A stretch of 64,000 nt of DNA from Pantoea sp. At-9b (GTDB lineage: Bacteria; Pseudomonadota; Gammaproteobacteria; Enterobacterales; Enterobacteriaceae). Positions 48,766 to 58,418 of the stretch are shown here, piece after piece (within the stretch, counting starts at the first letter, position 1; every line of letters begins with the position of its first letter). The stretch is taken from assembly GCF_000175935.2 (NCBI RefSeq), contig NC_014838.1:620001-684000 (forward strand), given 5' to 3'. Under the pieces are notes generated by a model. The model was not told the DNA's origin and did no database searches. It was given only the letters and a program-made list of their open reading frames with translations. The position numbers and the translations under genes were made by a program.

Positions 48766-50916
48766 ATGAAAAAAATTACCACCGTTTGCCCCTATTGCGG
48801 GGCAGGCTGCAAACTGAAACTGGTCGTCGAAAACAACAGAATCCTGCGTGCCGAAGCGGCCGACGGGGTGACGAACCAGAACGAATTGTGTCTGAAAGGC
48901 TACTATGGCTGGGATTTCCTCAACGACACCAAATTGCTCACGCCGCGTCTGACTCAGCCCATGATCCGCTATCAGAAAGGCGGCAAATTTCAGCCTGTCA
49001 GTTGGGAAGAGGCCATTCGGTATACGGCAAAACGCCTGAGCGAAATCAAGCAGCAGTTCGGACCACGCGCCATTATGACCACCGGATCGTCGCGTGGCAC
49101 CGGCAACGAAACCAACTATGTAATGCAAAAGTTTGCCCGTGGTGTGCTGAACACCAACAACGTCGATTGCTGCGCCCGCGTATGCCATGGCCCTTCCGTT
49201 GCCGGGTTGCAGGTGACGCTGGGTAATGGCGCGATGAGCAACTCCATCGGCGATATTGAGAACTCCAAATGCCTGTTGGTGGTGGGCTACAACTGTGCCG
49301 ACTCACACCCGATCGTGGCGCGCCGCGTGATCAAAGCCAAAAGCAATGGTGCGAAAATCATTGTCTGCGATCCACGCCGCATCGAAACCGCCCGTATCGC
49401 CGATCAACATTTGCAAATCAAAAACGGCTGCAACATGGCACTGGTTAACGCCTTCGGCTATGTCCTGTTGGAAGAGCAGCTTTATGACAAAGAGTATGTC
49501 GCGCAATACACCGAAGGGCTGGATGCTTATCGTGAAACCGTGAAAGGCTACGCCCCGGAGGATGTCGAGCATTTGACCGGCGTCCCTGCACAACAGATTC
49601 GCCAGGCCATGCGTACCTTCGCGGCGGCACCTTCCGCCACCATTATGTGGGGCATGGGGGTGACGCAATTTGGCCAGGCGGTAGATGTGGTTAAAGGATT
49701 GTCCAGCCTGGCGCTGTTGACCGGCAACCTTGGCCGGGAAAATGTCGGCGTTGGTCCGGTTCGTGGGCAAAACAATGTCCAGGGAGCCTGCGACATGGGC
49801 GTCATCCCCAACCAGTTTCCGGGTTACCAGGATGTGGTCGATCCTGCGGTCCGCGCGAAATTCGCGGCGGCGTGGGGCATCAATGCCGCACTGATGGATG
49901 ACAAAGTGGGTGTGCGTATCACCGAAGTGCCACATCTGGCCCTGGAAGGCGAGATGAAGGCGTACTACATCATGGGGGAAGATCCCCTTCAGACCGAGGC
50001 GGATTTAGGCCTGGTACGTCAGGGCTTTGAGGCGCTCGACTTCGTGGTGGTTCAGGACATCTTTATGACCAAAACCGCTGAAGTGGCCGACGTGCTGCTA
50101 CCCGCCACCTCATGGGGTGAACACGGTGGCGTGTTTACCTGCGCTGACCGGGGTTTCCAGCGTTTTGAGAAAGCCATCGAACCGCAATATAACGTGAAAC
50201 GTGACTGGGAAATCATCAGCCTGATCGCCACCGAGATGGGCTACCCGATGCACTACGACAATAACCAGCAGATCTGGGATGAGCTGCGCGAATTGTGCCC
50301 GCTGTTCTACGGCGTCACCTATGAAAAAATGGGTGAAATGGGACATGTGCAGTGGCCCTGTCCGACGCTGGACCACCCCGGCACCCCCTATCTCTACAAG
50401 GGCAGCAAGTTCGATACGCCAACCGGCAAGGGACAGTTGTTCGCGGCGGAGTGGCGCGCACCGGCAGAAGTACCGGATGAAGATTATCCGTTGGTGCTCT
50501 GTACCGTGCGCGAGGTGGGTCACTACTCCTGCCGTTCGATGACCGGCAACTGCGCCGCACTGCAAACCCTCGCTGACGAGCCGGGTTATATGCAAATCAA
50601 CCCGCTGGATGCCGACGCACTGGGGATTAAAGATCAACAACTGGTATGGGTCAGTTCACGACGCGGCAAGGTCATCAGCCGCGCCGATGTCAATGAACGT
50701 ATCAACCAGGGTTCGGTGTATATGACTTACCAGTGGTGGATTGGTGCCTGTAATGAACTGACCCAGGACAATCTCGACCCGATTTCCAAAACGCCGGAAA
50801 CCAAATATTGCGCGGTGAATGTCAGCGCCATTGCAGATCAGGCGTGGGCCGAGTTGTATGCGCAGACCACCTACAACCAGATGAAAGCGCGCCTGCGCGC
50901 CGCCGCAGAGGCGTAA
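48766..50916 (+). CDS. fdhF: formate dehydrogenase H, cysteine (non-selenium) form
   Basis: A 716-residue molybdopterin enzyme collinear with E. coli FdhF (715). The 4Fe-4S ligands Cys8, Cys11, Cys15 and Cys42 are present, and His141 follows the metal ligand. E. coli has selenocysteine at 140 in CCARVUHGPS; here codon 140 (49183-49185) is TGC, giving CCARVCHGPS, so no UGA recoding is needed. Cys forms are known to be active but slower. It oxidises formate to CO2 and feeds HycB. Its position between hydN and hypF differs from E. coli, where fdhF is elsewhere. Confidence 0.95.
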   Translation: MKKITTVCPYCGAGCKLKLVVENNRILRAEAADGVTNQNELCLKGYYGWDFLNDTKLLTPRLTQPMIRYQKGGKFQPVSWEEAIRYTAKRLSEIKQQFGPRAIMTTGSSRGTGNETNYVMQKFARGVLNTNNVDCCARVCHGPSVAGLQVTLGNGAMSNSIGDIENSKCLLVVGYNCADSHPIVARRVIKAKSNGAKIIVCDPRRIETARIADQHLQIKNGCNMALVNAFGYVLLEEQLYDKEYVAQYTEGLDAYRETVKGYAPEDVEHLTGVPAQQIRQAMRTFAAAPSATIMWGMGVTQFGQAVDVVKGLSSLALLTGNLGRENVGVGPVRGQNNVQGACDMGVIPNQFPGYQDVVDPAVRAKFAAAWGINAALMDDKVGVRITEVPHLALEGEMKAYYIMGEDPLQTEADLGLVRQGFEALDFVVVQDIFMTKTAEVADVLLPATSWGEHGGVFTCADRGFQRFEKAIEPQYNVKRDWEIISLIATEMGYPMHYDNNQQIWDELRELCPLFYGVTYEKMGEMGHVQWPCPTLDHPGTPYLYKGSKFDTPTGKGQLFAAEWRAPAEVPDEDYPLVLCTVREVGHYSCRSMTGNCAALQTLADEPGYMQINPLDADALGIKDQQLVWVSSRRGKVISRADVNERINQGSVYMTYQWWIGACNELTQDNLDPISKTPETKYCAVNVSAIADQAWAELYAQTTYNQMKARLRAAAEA

Positions 50917-50923
50917 AAAACCC

Positions 50924-50975
50924 GTAGCGGCGCGATTGATTGCGCTATTCCGTGCGCGATGAATCGCGCCGCTAC
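50924..50975. repeat. palindromic intergenic repeat (GTAGCGGCGCGAT family)
   Basis: GTAGCGGCGCGATT and AATCGCGCCGCTAC form the outer arms, with near-complementary GATTGCGC / GCGCGATG inside and a short loop. It fills the fdhF-hypF gap and may separate or attenuate their transcription. Confidence 0.8.
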
Positions 50976-50988
50976 GACCAAAGAACCT

Positions 50989-53232
50989 ATGAACAACAAC
51001 GGTATCGCATTACGTATTCGCGGCAAGGTTCAGGGGGTCGGCTTCCGCCCGTGGATCTGGCAGCTGGCGCAGCAACTCCAGCTTAAAGGTGACGTCTGCA
51101 ATGATGGCGCGGGCGTGTTGGTACGTCTGACTACCCTGCCGGAGGCTTTTCTCGCGACATTGCGTCAGCACTGCCCACCGCTGGCGCGCATTGACAGTGT
51201 GGAACAACAGGCTCTGCACTGGACGGCCCTGCCGGACAGTTTTACCATTCGCCACAGTCGCACCGGCGCGATGACGACCCAGATTGTCCCGGATGCCGCG
51301 ACCTGCCCGGCCTGCCTGCGTGAACTGCATGATCCCACTGACCGACGCTATCGCTACCCCTTTATTAACTGTACCCACTGCGGCCCGCGCTACACCATCA
51401 TTCGCGCCATGCCTTACGATCGTCCCGCCACGGTGATGGCCGCTTTTCCCCTGTGTCCGGACTGTGAGCAGGAGTACCGCAACCCGCACGACCGGCGTTT
51501 TCATGCACAGCCGCTGGCCTGTGCACAGTGTGGTCCGCAGATCTGCTGGTACAGCCCGGAGCACAGCGTGACGGGAGAGGCGGCATTACAACAGGCGGTG
51601 GCCGTGCTGAAAAATGGCGGGATTGTCGCGGTGAAAGGACTGGGCGGTTTTCATCTGGCGGTGGATGCGCGCAATCCGGCGGCGGTAGAGCGGCTGCGGC
51701 AACGCAAACGACGCCCCAGCAAACCCTTTGCCGTGATGCTGGCGGATAGCCACGGCTTACCGGCGGGGACCATACGGTTACTCAGCTCACCGGCCGCCCC
51801 GATTGTGCTGGTTGATCGTCTCCTGGTGAGAGGGCTGAGTGACAACATTGCGCCGGGTCTGAATGAAATCGGGGTGATGCTGCCAGCCAATCCGCTCCAG
51901 CATCTGTTAATAGAGGATTTTGCTGGCCCGCTGGTGATGACATCCGGCAATCAGAGCGGCCTGCCACCCGCGCTGAGCAATGATCAGGCGCGAGATCAAC
52001 TGGCCGGGATTGCCGACGGCTGGCTGTTGCATAATCGTCCGATCCTGCAACGTTTGGATGACTCCGTGCTGCGCGTCAGCGGTGAAATGCTGCGGCGCGC
52101 CCGTGGGTTTGTACCGGACGCCCTGCCCCTGCCCCCCGGATTTCCCCCTCTGCCCGCGATACTGGCACTGGGTGGCGATCTGAAAAATACCTTCTGCCTG
52201 CTACGGGATGACCAGGCGGTGCTGAGTCAGTACCTCGGTGATTTAGCGCAACCGGGCGTGGAAAATCAGTGGCGGCAGGCATTGCAGCTGATGTGCGAAA
52301 TCTACCGCTTCTCTCCGCAGCAGGTCGCGATCGATGCCCATCCCACCATGCGCAGCGCACAGCTGGGTCGCGCCATGGCGTTACCCCTCACCGAGGTGCT
52401 GCATCACCACGCCCACGTTGCCGCCACCCTTGCCGAACATCACTGGCCACTGGACGGCGGCAAAGTGCTGGCGCTGGCACTGGATGGCATCGGCTATGGC
52501 GCGAACGGCCAGCTCTGGGGCGGTGAATGCCTGCGGGCAGATTATCGGGAGTGTTCCCACCTCGGCGGCCTGCCTGCCGTGGCGCTACCCGGCGGTGACC
52601 TGGCAGCCAGACAACCGTGGCGGAATCTGCTGGCGCAGTGCGAAGCCTTTGTGCCGCACTGGCAGGACTATGCGGAAACCACGGTGATACGCGAACAGAA
52701 CTGGCAACCGCTGGCCCGGGCCATGCAACGCGGTATCAATGCGCCGCTGGCCTCCTCATGTGGCCGCCTGTTTGATGCCGTGGCAGCAGCCCTCGGCTGC
52801 GCACCACTCCAGCAAAGCTATGAGGGCGAAGCCGCCTGCCTGCTGGAGACGCTGGCGCTGGATCATGGCCCCTGTTGCCACCCCGTGACCTTGCCGCTGG
52901 TGCAGGGGTGTCCCGATATGATCACCTTCTGGCAGCAATGGCTGAGCTGGCAGGCCAGCGCCCCGGCCAAAGCATGGGCGTTTCATGATGCGCTGGCCCA
53001 GGGGCTGGCCGGGCTGGTTCGCCATCATGCCGCGCAACACGGTATTACCACCGTCGTTTGCTGTGGCGGCGTAATGCACAACCGCCTGCTGCGTGAACGC
53101 CTGTGCTGGTGGCTGGCTGATTTACAGGTTTTGTTGCCGTCCCGGCTGCCGGCGGGTGACGGTGCGCTTTCACTCGGCCAGGCATTGATTGCCGCCGCGC
53201 GTTTTATACCTCTTACACAAGGAAAAAAATGA
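50989..53232 (+). CDS. hypF: carbamoyltransferase HypF
   Basis: A 747-residue maturation enzyme that turns carbamoyl phosphate into the carbamoyl group delivered to HypE. Domains in order: acylphosphatase (1-90, [16 protein letters not shown]), zinc-finger region ([35 protein letters not shown]), YrdC-like (about 190-370), and Kae1-like (from about 385, with the metal site HHHAHVAA and DGIGYG). The start at 50989 is chosen because an upstream in-frame ATG (50959) lies inside the palindromic repeat. Ribosome-binding signal is weak (AAAGAA). It overlaps the nickel permease. Confidence 0.95.
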   Translation: MNNNGIALRIRGKVQGVGFRPWIWQLAQQLQLKGDVCNDGAGVLVRLTTLPEAFLATLRQHCPPLARIDSVEQQALHWTALPDSFTIRHSRTGAMTTQIVPDAATCPACLRELHDPTDRRYRYPFINCTHCGPRYTIIRAMPYDRPATVMAAFPLCPDCEQEYRNPHDRRFHAQPLACAQCGPQICWYSPEHSVTGEAALQQAVAVLKNGGIVAVKGLGGFHLAVDARNPAAVERLRQRKRRPSKPFAVMLADSHGLPAGTIRLLSSPAAPIVLVDRLLVRGLSDNIAPGLNEIGVMLPANPLQHLLIEDFAGPLVMTSGNQSGLPPALSNDQARDQLAGIADGWLLHNRPILQRLDDSVLRVSGEMLRRARGFVPDALPLPPGFPPLPAILALGGDLKNTFCLLRDDQAVLSQYLGDLAQPGVENQWRQALQLMCEIYRFSPQQVAIDAHPTMRSAQLGRAMALPLTEVLHHHAHVAATLAEHHWPLDGGKVLALALDGIGYGANGQLWGGECLRADYRECSHLGGLPAVALPGGDLAARQPWRNLLAQCEAFVPHWQDYAETTVIREQNWQPLARAMQRGINAPLASSCGRLFDAVAAALGCAPLQQSYEGEAACLLETLALDHGPCCHPVTLPLVQGCPDMITFWQQWLSWQASAPAKAWAFHDALAQGLAGLVRHHAAQHGITTVVCCGGVMHNRLLRERLCWWLADLQVLLPSRLPAGDGALSLGQALIAAARFIPLTQGKK

Positions 53233-54245
53233 TGTTTTTGCGTGTTATTCGTGCCACCCCGCGCGCTGGCGCGTTGCTGGCTGGGTTAGTGGCCATGAAT
53301 CTTGCCGCCTGGATTTGGGCGTTGGTGGTATTCCAGCAAAGTACCGCGCTGCTGGCGACCTGCCTGTTGGCATGGTGTTATGGCCTGCGCCATGCGGTGG
53401 ATGCTGACCATATTGCCGCCATTGATATTGTCACGCGCAAAATGATGCAGCAGGGCAAACGCCCGGTTGGTATTGGCGCATGGTTTTCACTCGGTCACTC
53501 GACCATCGTTATTCTGGCGTCCATCGCCATCGCCGCCACGGCTGCCGCTTTTCAGCAAAATATGGACTGGTTCCATGAGGTGGGTAGCGTGATCGGCACC
53601 GCAGTGTCTGCCTGTTTCCTGCTGGCGATGGGGTTGGTTAATCTGGTGATTTTACGCAGTATCTGGCGCAACTTCCGCCAGTGGAAACGCGGTGCCGCCC
53701 TCACCCCTGAGGTGATGGAAACCCGTGGGGGTGGCCTGATGAGCCGGTTATTCAACGCTACCTTTCGCATGGTGGATAAAAGCTGGCATATGTATCTGGT
53801 GGGATTTTTATTTGGCTTAGGTTTTGATACCGCAACGGAGATTGGCGTGTTGGGGATCTCAGCCGCTACCGCGTCTTACGGCATTTCAATCTGGTCGATT
53901 CTTGTGTTTCCGGTGTTATTTGCCAGCGGCATGATGTTGGTGGATACCCTCGATAACCTGGTGATGCTCAATGCTTACGGTTGGGCGTTTAACAAACCGC
54001 AGCGCAAACTGTATTACAACATGACGATTACCGGCACCTCGGTCGTGGTCGCGCTATTTATCGGCGGTCTTGAAGCGCTGGGCCTGCTGATTGATAAGCT
54101 CGGCTTACAGGGCGGCATCTGGCGCTGGATTGGCGGGCTGAACGATAATCTCGGCAATGCGGGCTTTGCGGTGGTCGGGCTGTTTATCGCCTGTTGGGGC
54201 GTCTCGATGCTCAATTATCGCTGGAAGAACTATGATGCGTTGTAA
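53229..54245 (+). CDS. nickel/cobalt permease, HoxN/NixA family
   Basis: A 338-residue eight-helix metal permease. The signature [13 protein letters not shown] (His55, Asp58, Asp60, His61) in the second helix and LGFDTATEI in a later helix define the NiCoT family. AAGGA lies 6 bases before the first of two adjacent ATGs. It overlaps hypF by 4 bases, so it supplies nickel for hydrogenase 3. E. coli uses the unrelated NikABCDE importer for this, so this arrangement makes the locus more self-contained. Confidence 0.93.
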   Translation: MMFLRVIRATPRAGALLAGLVAMNLAAWIWALVVFQQSTALLATCLLAWCYGLRHAVDADHIAAIDIVTRKMMQQGKRPVGIGAWFSLGHSTIVILASIAIAATAAAFQQNMDWFHEVGSVIGTAVSACFLLAMGLVNLVILRSIWRNFRQWKRGAALTPEVMETRGGGLMSRLFNATFRMVDKSWHMYLVGFLFGLGFDTATEIGVLGISAATASYGISIWSILVFPVLFASGMMLVDTLDNLVMLNAYGWAFNKPQRKLYYNMTITGTSVVVALFIGGLEALGLLIDKLGLQGGIWRWIGGLNDNLGNAGFAVVGLFIACWGVSMLNYRWKNYDAL

Positions 54246-54408
54246 TCAATTGACCGCTTAATCCGCTCTATCTCAGGCAGCCGACCAGGTAACAATTTGT
54301 TAGCTGCCATGTTCATTCATTACAAAACCTTCTCTTTTCCGCTCATTTTTTGACAAAAAATGCATTTTTTCTCCTGCCAAAGCCCGCTTTAGCCAAAAGC
54401 CCTTACAT

Positions 54409-54429
54409 TTAACATTTATAAAATGTTAA
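54409..54429. promoter_or_regulatory. 21-bp perfect palindrome upstream of second dehydrogenase operon
   Basis: TTAACATTT and AAATGTTAA flank ATA, a perfect 9-3-9 inverted repeat, 94 bases before the ATG at 54524. It is a candidate operator; the cognate regulator is not evident in the window. The remainder of 54246-54523 is AT-rich with no gene. Confidence 0.5.
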
Positions 54430-54523
54430 TGATACAAACGTGAAACATAAAAATAACTGACCAGTTTCCATGTGCTGAAAAAGACCTTTATTTCAAATTT
54501 GTGCAACTTAATTAGGAAGCAAT

Positions 54524-55270
54524 ATGAAAAAAAGAGCCAAAACGCTGCCGGGCGTGACGCGACGGCAGGTGTTGACGTGGACGACGTTAGGTGTCGCTGC
54601 CACGGTGACACAAGCAGCTGATGCCGTCTCTCTCAAAGGTGCACCGGGCTGGACGCCCTTTTCTGACAATCCCCCCGAATCCTTCGACCAACAAGGTTGG
54701 TTGTTCTTTACCCCTGAAGAAGCGCAAACCGTGGAAGCGATCGTTGATCGTTTGATCCCCGCTGATGAACTCAGCATGGGTGGCAAAGAAGCGGGTTGTG
54801 CCGTGTTTATTGACCGCCAACTGCACGGTTTTTACGGCACCGCTGAACGGTTGTATATGCAAGGCCCCTTCCACCAGGGCACACCGGAACAAGGTGACCA
54901 GTCTCCGCTGATACCGCAACAGCGCTATCGCCAGGGCATTGCCGCGCTTAACCGCTACGTGCAAAAGAGCGCACAAAAGAACTTCGCCGATCTTCCGCCG
55001 GAACAGCAGGACCATTTGTTGCAGGCGATGGAGGCAGGCCAGGTGCATTTCGACGGCTACAATGCGCAATCCCTGTTTAACGACATGCTGACTAACACCA
55101 TGGAAGGCTTTTTTGCCGATCCAATTTATGGCGGCAATAAAGACATGGTTTCGTGGAAAATGCTGGGATTCCCTGGGGCACGTTACGACTATCGCGACTA
55201 TATCGATCGCCATAACGAGAATCTGGGATTAGCGCCCATCAGCATGATGCAATGGAAAGCCAGGGGATAA
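54524..55270 (+). CDS. gluconate 2-dehydrogenase-type subunit 3, second copy
   Basis: A 248-residue paralogue of the protein at 6826. It carries a twin-arginine signal (TRRQVLTW, residues 12-19) with Ala-rich end, then VDRLIPADELSMGGKEAGCAVFIDRQL and the family signature DPIYGGNKDMVSWKMLGFPGARYDYRD, cut here as DPIYGGNKDMVSWKMLGFPG. AGGAA is 8 bases before the ATG. First gene of the second three-gene operon, 4 bases before the flavoprotein gene. Its role should be export of the large subunit. Confidence 0.9.
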   Translation: MKKRAKTLPGVTRRQVLTWTTLGVAATVTQAADAVSLKGAPGWTPFSDNPPESFDQQGWLFFTPEEAQTVEAIVDRLIPADELSMGGKEAGCAVFIDRQLHGFYGTAERLYMQGPFHQGTPEQGDQSPLIPQQRYRQGIAALNRYVQKSAQKNFADLPPEQQDHLLQAMEAGQVHFDGYNAQSLFNDMLTNTMEGFFADPIYGGNKDMVSWKMLGFPGARYDYRDYIDRHNENLGLAPISMMQWKARG

Positions 55271-55274
55271 CAAT

Positions 55275-57038
55275 ATGAAAAAATTACCAAAAACGGATGT
55301 CGTGGTCATTGGCCTCGGCTGGGCTGGGTCGATCATTGCCAAAGAACTGGCCGATGAAGGCCTGGAGGTGATCGGCATTGAACGTGGTCCCTGGCGCGAT
55401 ACTGCGCGTGACTTCAATGTCGCCACCGTGACCGATGAACTGCGCTATGTGATGCGCGAAGAACTGATGCTTCGCACCCGTCAAAATACCTGCACCATGC
55501 GTAACAATCCCTCGCAAACCGCCTTGCCGATGCGCACCTGGGGATCATTCCACCCCGGTAACGGCACGGGTGGCGCAGGAAACCACTGGGCGGGTATCAC
55601 CTTCCGTTTCCAGCCGGAGGAGTTCCGTCTTAAAAGCCATCTTACCGAGCGCTATGGCGCAAATGCTATCCCCGAAGAACTGGTTCTCCAGGATTGGGGG
55701 ACGAGCTGGGAGGAGATGGAACCCCATTATATGCAGTTTGAGCGGGTGGCGGGGACATCGGGTTATGCCGCCAATCTTAATGGTGAAAAACGTGCTGGCG
55801 GTAACCCATTTGAAGGCATGCGTTCCGGTGATTACCCCACGCCGCCACTGCGCCAGCCTTACGGTCCGACGCTGTTTGCCGAAGCCGCAAAGAATATGGG
55901 TTATCACCCTTTTCCGGTTCCCTCGTCGTTGGTCTCCGAGGCCTATACCAATCCCTACGGCGTGACGATGGGTCCCTGTACGTTCTGCGGGTTTTGTACC
56001 AACTACGGTTGCGCCAACTATTCCAAAGCCAGTGCCATCACCACGGTATTACCGGCGTTGATGCGTAAAGAAAATTTCACCGCTTACACCCACTGCGAGG
56101 TGTTGGAGGTGCTGACCGATTCATCAGGTAAAAGAGCCACAGGCGTGACCTATGTCGACTCCTCGGGCGATAAATGGGAACAACCCGCCGACCTGGTGAT
56201 TGTCGCCGCCTTCACGTTTGAGAACGTGCGCCTGATGCTGCTGTCGAATATCGGCGAAGCCTACGATCCCGTCACGAATCGCGGCACCACGGGCCGCAAT
56301 TATGCCTATCAGACCGCCAATGGCGTGACGTTGTTTTTTGACAACAAAAACTTCAATCCTTTTATCGGCGCGGGTGCCGTCGGCATGGGTATTGACGAAT
56401 TCAACAACGACAATTTCGACCATAGCGGCCTGGGCTTTCTTGGCGGTGGCAGTATTCGCGTGACGCCGATAGGCTCGGCGCCGATTGGTTACCGGCCACT
56501 ACCGCCGAATACCCCAAAATGGGGTTCCCAATGGAAACGTGCGGTAAAAGATAACTACCTCAGCACCATGTCGATTGGGTGTGAGGCGAGCAGTTACACC
56601 ACGCGTACCAACTATCTCTCGCTCGACCCGAATTACAAAGATCCCCACGGGCGTCCTCTACTGCGTATCACCTTTGACTTCGCAGAGAATGATCTGAAGA
56701 TGGCGCAATACTGCACGGGTAAGGTGGCGGAAATTGCCAAATCAATGAACCCGCGTGAAATAGTCGCCAAACCGATGACGGGTCACTGGAATAGTGTTCC
56801 GTACCAATCATCTCATGTGGTGGGCGGTTTCATTATGGGGGCCGACCCCAGCACCAGTTCGGTGAACAAACATTTGCAAGTCTGGAATGTGCCCAACTTG
56901 TTTGTCGTCGGTGCATCAGCCTTCCCGCAAAACCCTGGCTATAACCCAACCGGTACGGTCGGTGCGCTGGCATTTAAAGCGGCGCACGCCATTCGTCATT
57001 ACTATCTCAAACGTCCAGGGGAGATGATCACTGCATGA
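55275..57038 (+). CDS. GMC flavoprotein, gluconate 2-dehydrogenase-type, second copy
   Basis: A 587-residue paralogue of the protein at 7570. FAD motif VVIGLGWAGS, and cysteines 235, 238, 241 and 246 (CTFCGFCTNYGC) in the putative iron-sulfur region. Many blocks are shared with copy one (IERGPW, ADELRY versus TDELRY, GGNPFEG, NFDHSGLGFLGG), while the region after the cluster and the substrate loops differ, so substrates may differ (gluconate versus 2-ketogluconate or a polyol). Stop overlaps the cytochrome start (ATGA). Confidence 0.9.
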   Translation: MKKLPKTDVVVIGLGWAGSIIAKELADEGLEVIGIERGPWRDTARDFNVATVTDELRYVMREELMLRTRQNTCTMRNNPSQTALPMRTWGSFHPGNGTGGAGNHWAGITFRFQPEEFRLKSHLTERYGANAIPEELVLQDWGTSWEEMEPHYMQFERVAGTSGYAANLNGEKRAGGNPFEGMRSGDYPTPPLRQPYGPTLFAEAAKNMGYHPFPVPSSLVSEAYTNPYGVTMGPCTFCGFCTNYGCANYSKASAITTVLPALMRKENFTAYTHCEVLEVLTDSSGKRATGVTYVDSSGDKWEQPADLVIVAAFTFENVRLMLLSNIGEAYDPVTNRGTTGRNYAYQTANGVTLFFDNKNFNPFIGAGAVGMGIDEFNNDNFDHSGLGFLGGGSIRVTPIGSAPIGYRPLPPNTPKWGSQWKRAVKDNYLSTMSIGCEASSYTTRTNYLSLDPNYKDPHGRPLLRITFDFAENDLKMAQYCTGKVAEIAKSMNPREIVAKPMTGHWNSVPYQSSHVVGGFIMGADPSTSSVNKHLQVWNVPNLFVVGASAFPQNPGYNPTGTVGALAFKAAHAIRHYYLKRPGEMITA

Positions 57039-58252
57039 AAACGTTCACCACTCTCTCACTCGCGGCGTTACTGACGGCGGCCAGCTGTGCTGCGCAGGCA
57101 CAGCCGGAATATGATCAAATCACTCGTGGCAGCTACATCGCCACGCTCGGCGATTGCTCGGCATGCCACACCAGCGATGCCAAACAGCCATTCGCGGGTG
57201 GTGTCAAACTCCAGACGCCTTTCGGCACACTGGTCGGTGCCAACATCACGCCGGACCCCGCAACCGGTATTGGCAACTGGAACTATGACGACTTTAAACG
57301 CGCCATGACAACAGGCATCGGTCACGGAGGCAAACGGCTGTATGGGGCGATGCCGTTTACGGCTTACACCAAAATGTCTGATGCAGATCTGCACGACCTG
57401 TGGGCATGGATGCAAACCTTGCAGCCGGTTCACCATGAGGTAGAAACCAATCAACTGCCGTTCCCTTTCAACATTCGCACCAGCCTGATGGCGTGGAACT
57501 GGATAAATTTCGACCAGGGTGAATTCCAACCCCGTCCAGACAAATCGGCGCAATGGAATCGCGGGGCATATTTAGTTGAAGGCCTCGGCCACTGCGGCAC
57601 CTGCCACACCCCGAAAAATCTACTTGGTGGCGATAAAAGCGGTCAGTTCCTCACTGGCGAAGTGGTTGAAGGCTGGTATGCCCCCAACCTGACTAACAAC
57701 GATCACAGTGGGTTGGGTAAATGGACTGCGGAAGACATTGTCAGCTACCTGCGCACCGGGGTAAACCGCTTCGACATTGCCTCCGGACCGATGGCCGATG
57801 CGGTTCGTCATTCAACACAATATTGGCGTGATGACGATTTGCAGGCCGTCGCAACCTATTTAAAAGGTGGCGATAAACAAAGCGAAAAAGTACCGCAACC
57901 GTTGCCTGCCAGCGATGCGCGTATGCAACTCGGCGCACAAATTTATGCGTCCAAATGTTCGGCCTGCCATAGCCCGGGTGGACGTGGTGAGCAAAACATC
58001 TTCCCGCAATTGAAAGATAACCCATTGCTTAACCAGCCAGATGCAACTTCCTTAATTCGCGTGGTCGCAGCGGGGAGTCGTGGCGTAGACACCGACATCC
58101 GCCCGACAGCACCCGCGATGCCCGCGTTTGCCGGGGTGTTGGGTGATGATCAGATCGCGGCGGTGGTGACTTACATCCGCAACAGCTGGGGTAACGCCGC
58201 GGCACCCGTTGATGCCAGCGCGGTTCAGCAGGTGAAAGACAACCTGCAATAA
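57035..58252 (+). CDS. triheme cytochrome c, second copy
   Basis: A 405-residue periplasmic cytochrome with a cleavable signal peptide (cleavage after about residue 22, AAQAQ) in place of the uncleaved anchor of copy one. Haem motifs: CSACH (41-45), CGTCH (187-191) and CSACH (308-312). The C-terminal NSWGNAAAPVDASAVQQVKDNL is shared in part with copy one (NSWGNAASPV). It ends the operon; 160 bases later comes hcp. Confidence 0.92.
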   Translation: MKTFTTLSLAALLTAASCAAQAQPEYDQITRGSYIATLGDCSACHTSDAKQPFAGGVKLQTPFGTLVGANITPDPATGIGNWNYDDFKRAMTTGIGHGGKRLYGAMPFTAYTKMSDADLHDLWAWMQTLQPVHHEVETNQLPFPFNIRTSLMAWNWINFDQGEFQPRPDKSAQWNRGAYLVEGLGHCGTCHTPKNLLGGDKSGQFLTGEVVEGWYAPNLTNNDHSGLGKWTAEDIVSYLRTGVNRFDIASGPMADAVRHSTQYWRDDDLQAVATYLKGGDKQSEKVPQPLPASDARMQLGAQIYASKCSACHSPGGRGEQNIFPQLKDNPLLNQPDATSLIRVVAAGSRGVDTDIRPTAPAMPAFAGVLGDDQIAAVVTYIRNSWGNAAAPVDASAVQQVKDNLQ

Positions 58253-58377
58253 CCTGTTTGAGTGGCAGGGAAGCCACCTGTTTCGCGTCAAGATGACTGG
58301 CAAAATTGCGCCAAATCAATTCCCTTGCACATCACGTAAAAATCTTCTGGTTGGTTTTCATCAGCGGGCTTAGCCTT

Positions 58378-58400
58378 AAGTTGCATTTAAAATACAACTT
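58378..58400. promoter_or_regulatory. NsrR operator upstream of hcp-hcr
   Basis: AAGTTGCATTT and AAATACAACTT around one base form a 23-bp inverted repeat that fits the NsrR consensus (AAGATGC-ATTT-AAAA-GCATCTT type). It lies 19-41 bases before the hcp ATG, over the expected promoter. NsrR represses hcp-hcr until nitric oxide is present. Confidence 0.8.
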
Positions 58401-58418
58401 ATAGCAAGGACCTTGATT

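Noticed and set aside
49140..49260. SECIS-type stem-loop for selenocysteine insertion in fdhF
   Set aside because: The codon at the Sec position is TGC, so none is needed and none is claimed.
50959..50988. Upstream ATG for hypF
   Set aside because: It lies inside the palindromic repeat and would add residues before the acylphosphatase domain that homologues lack.
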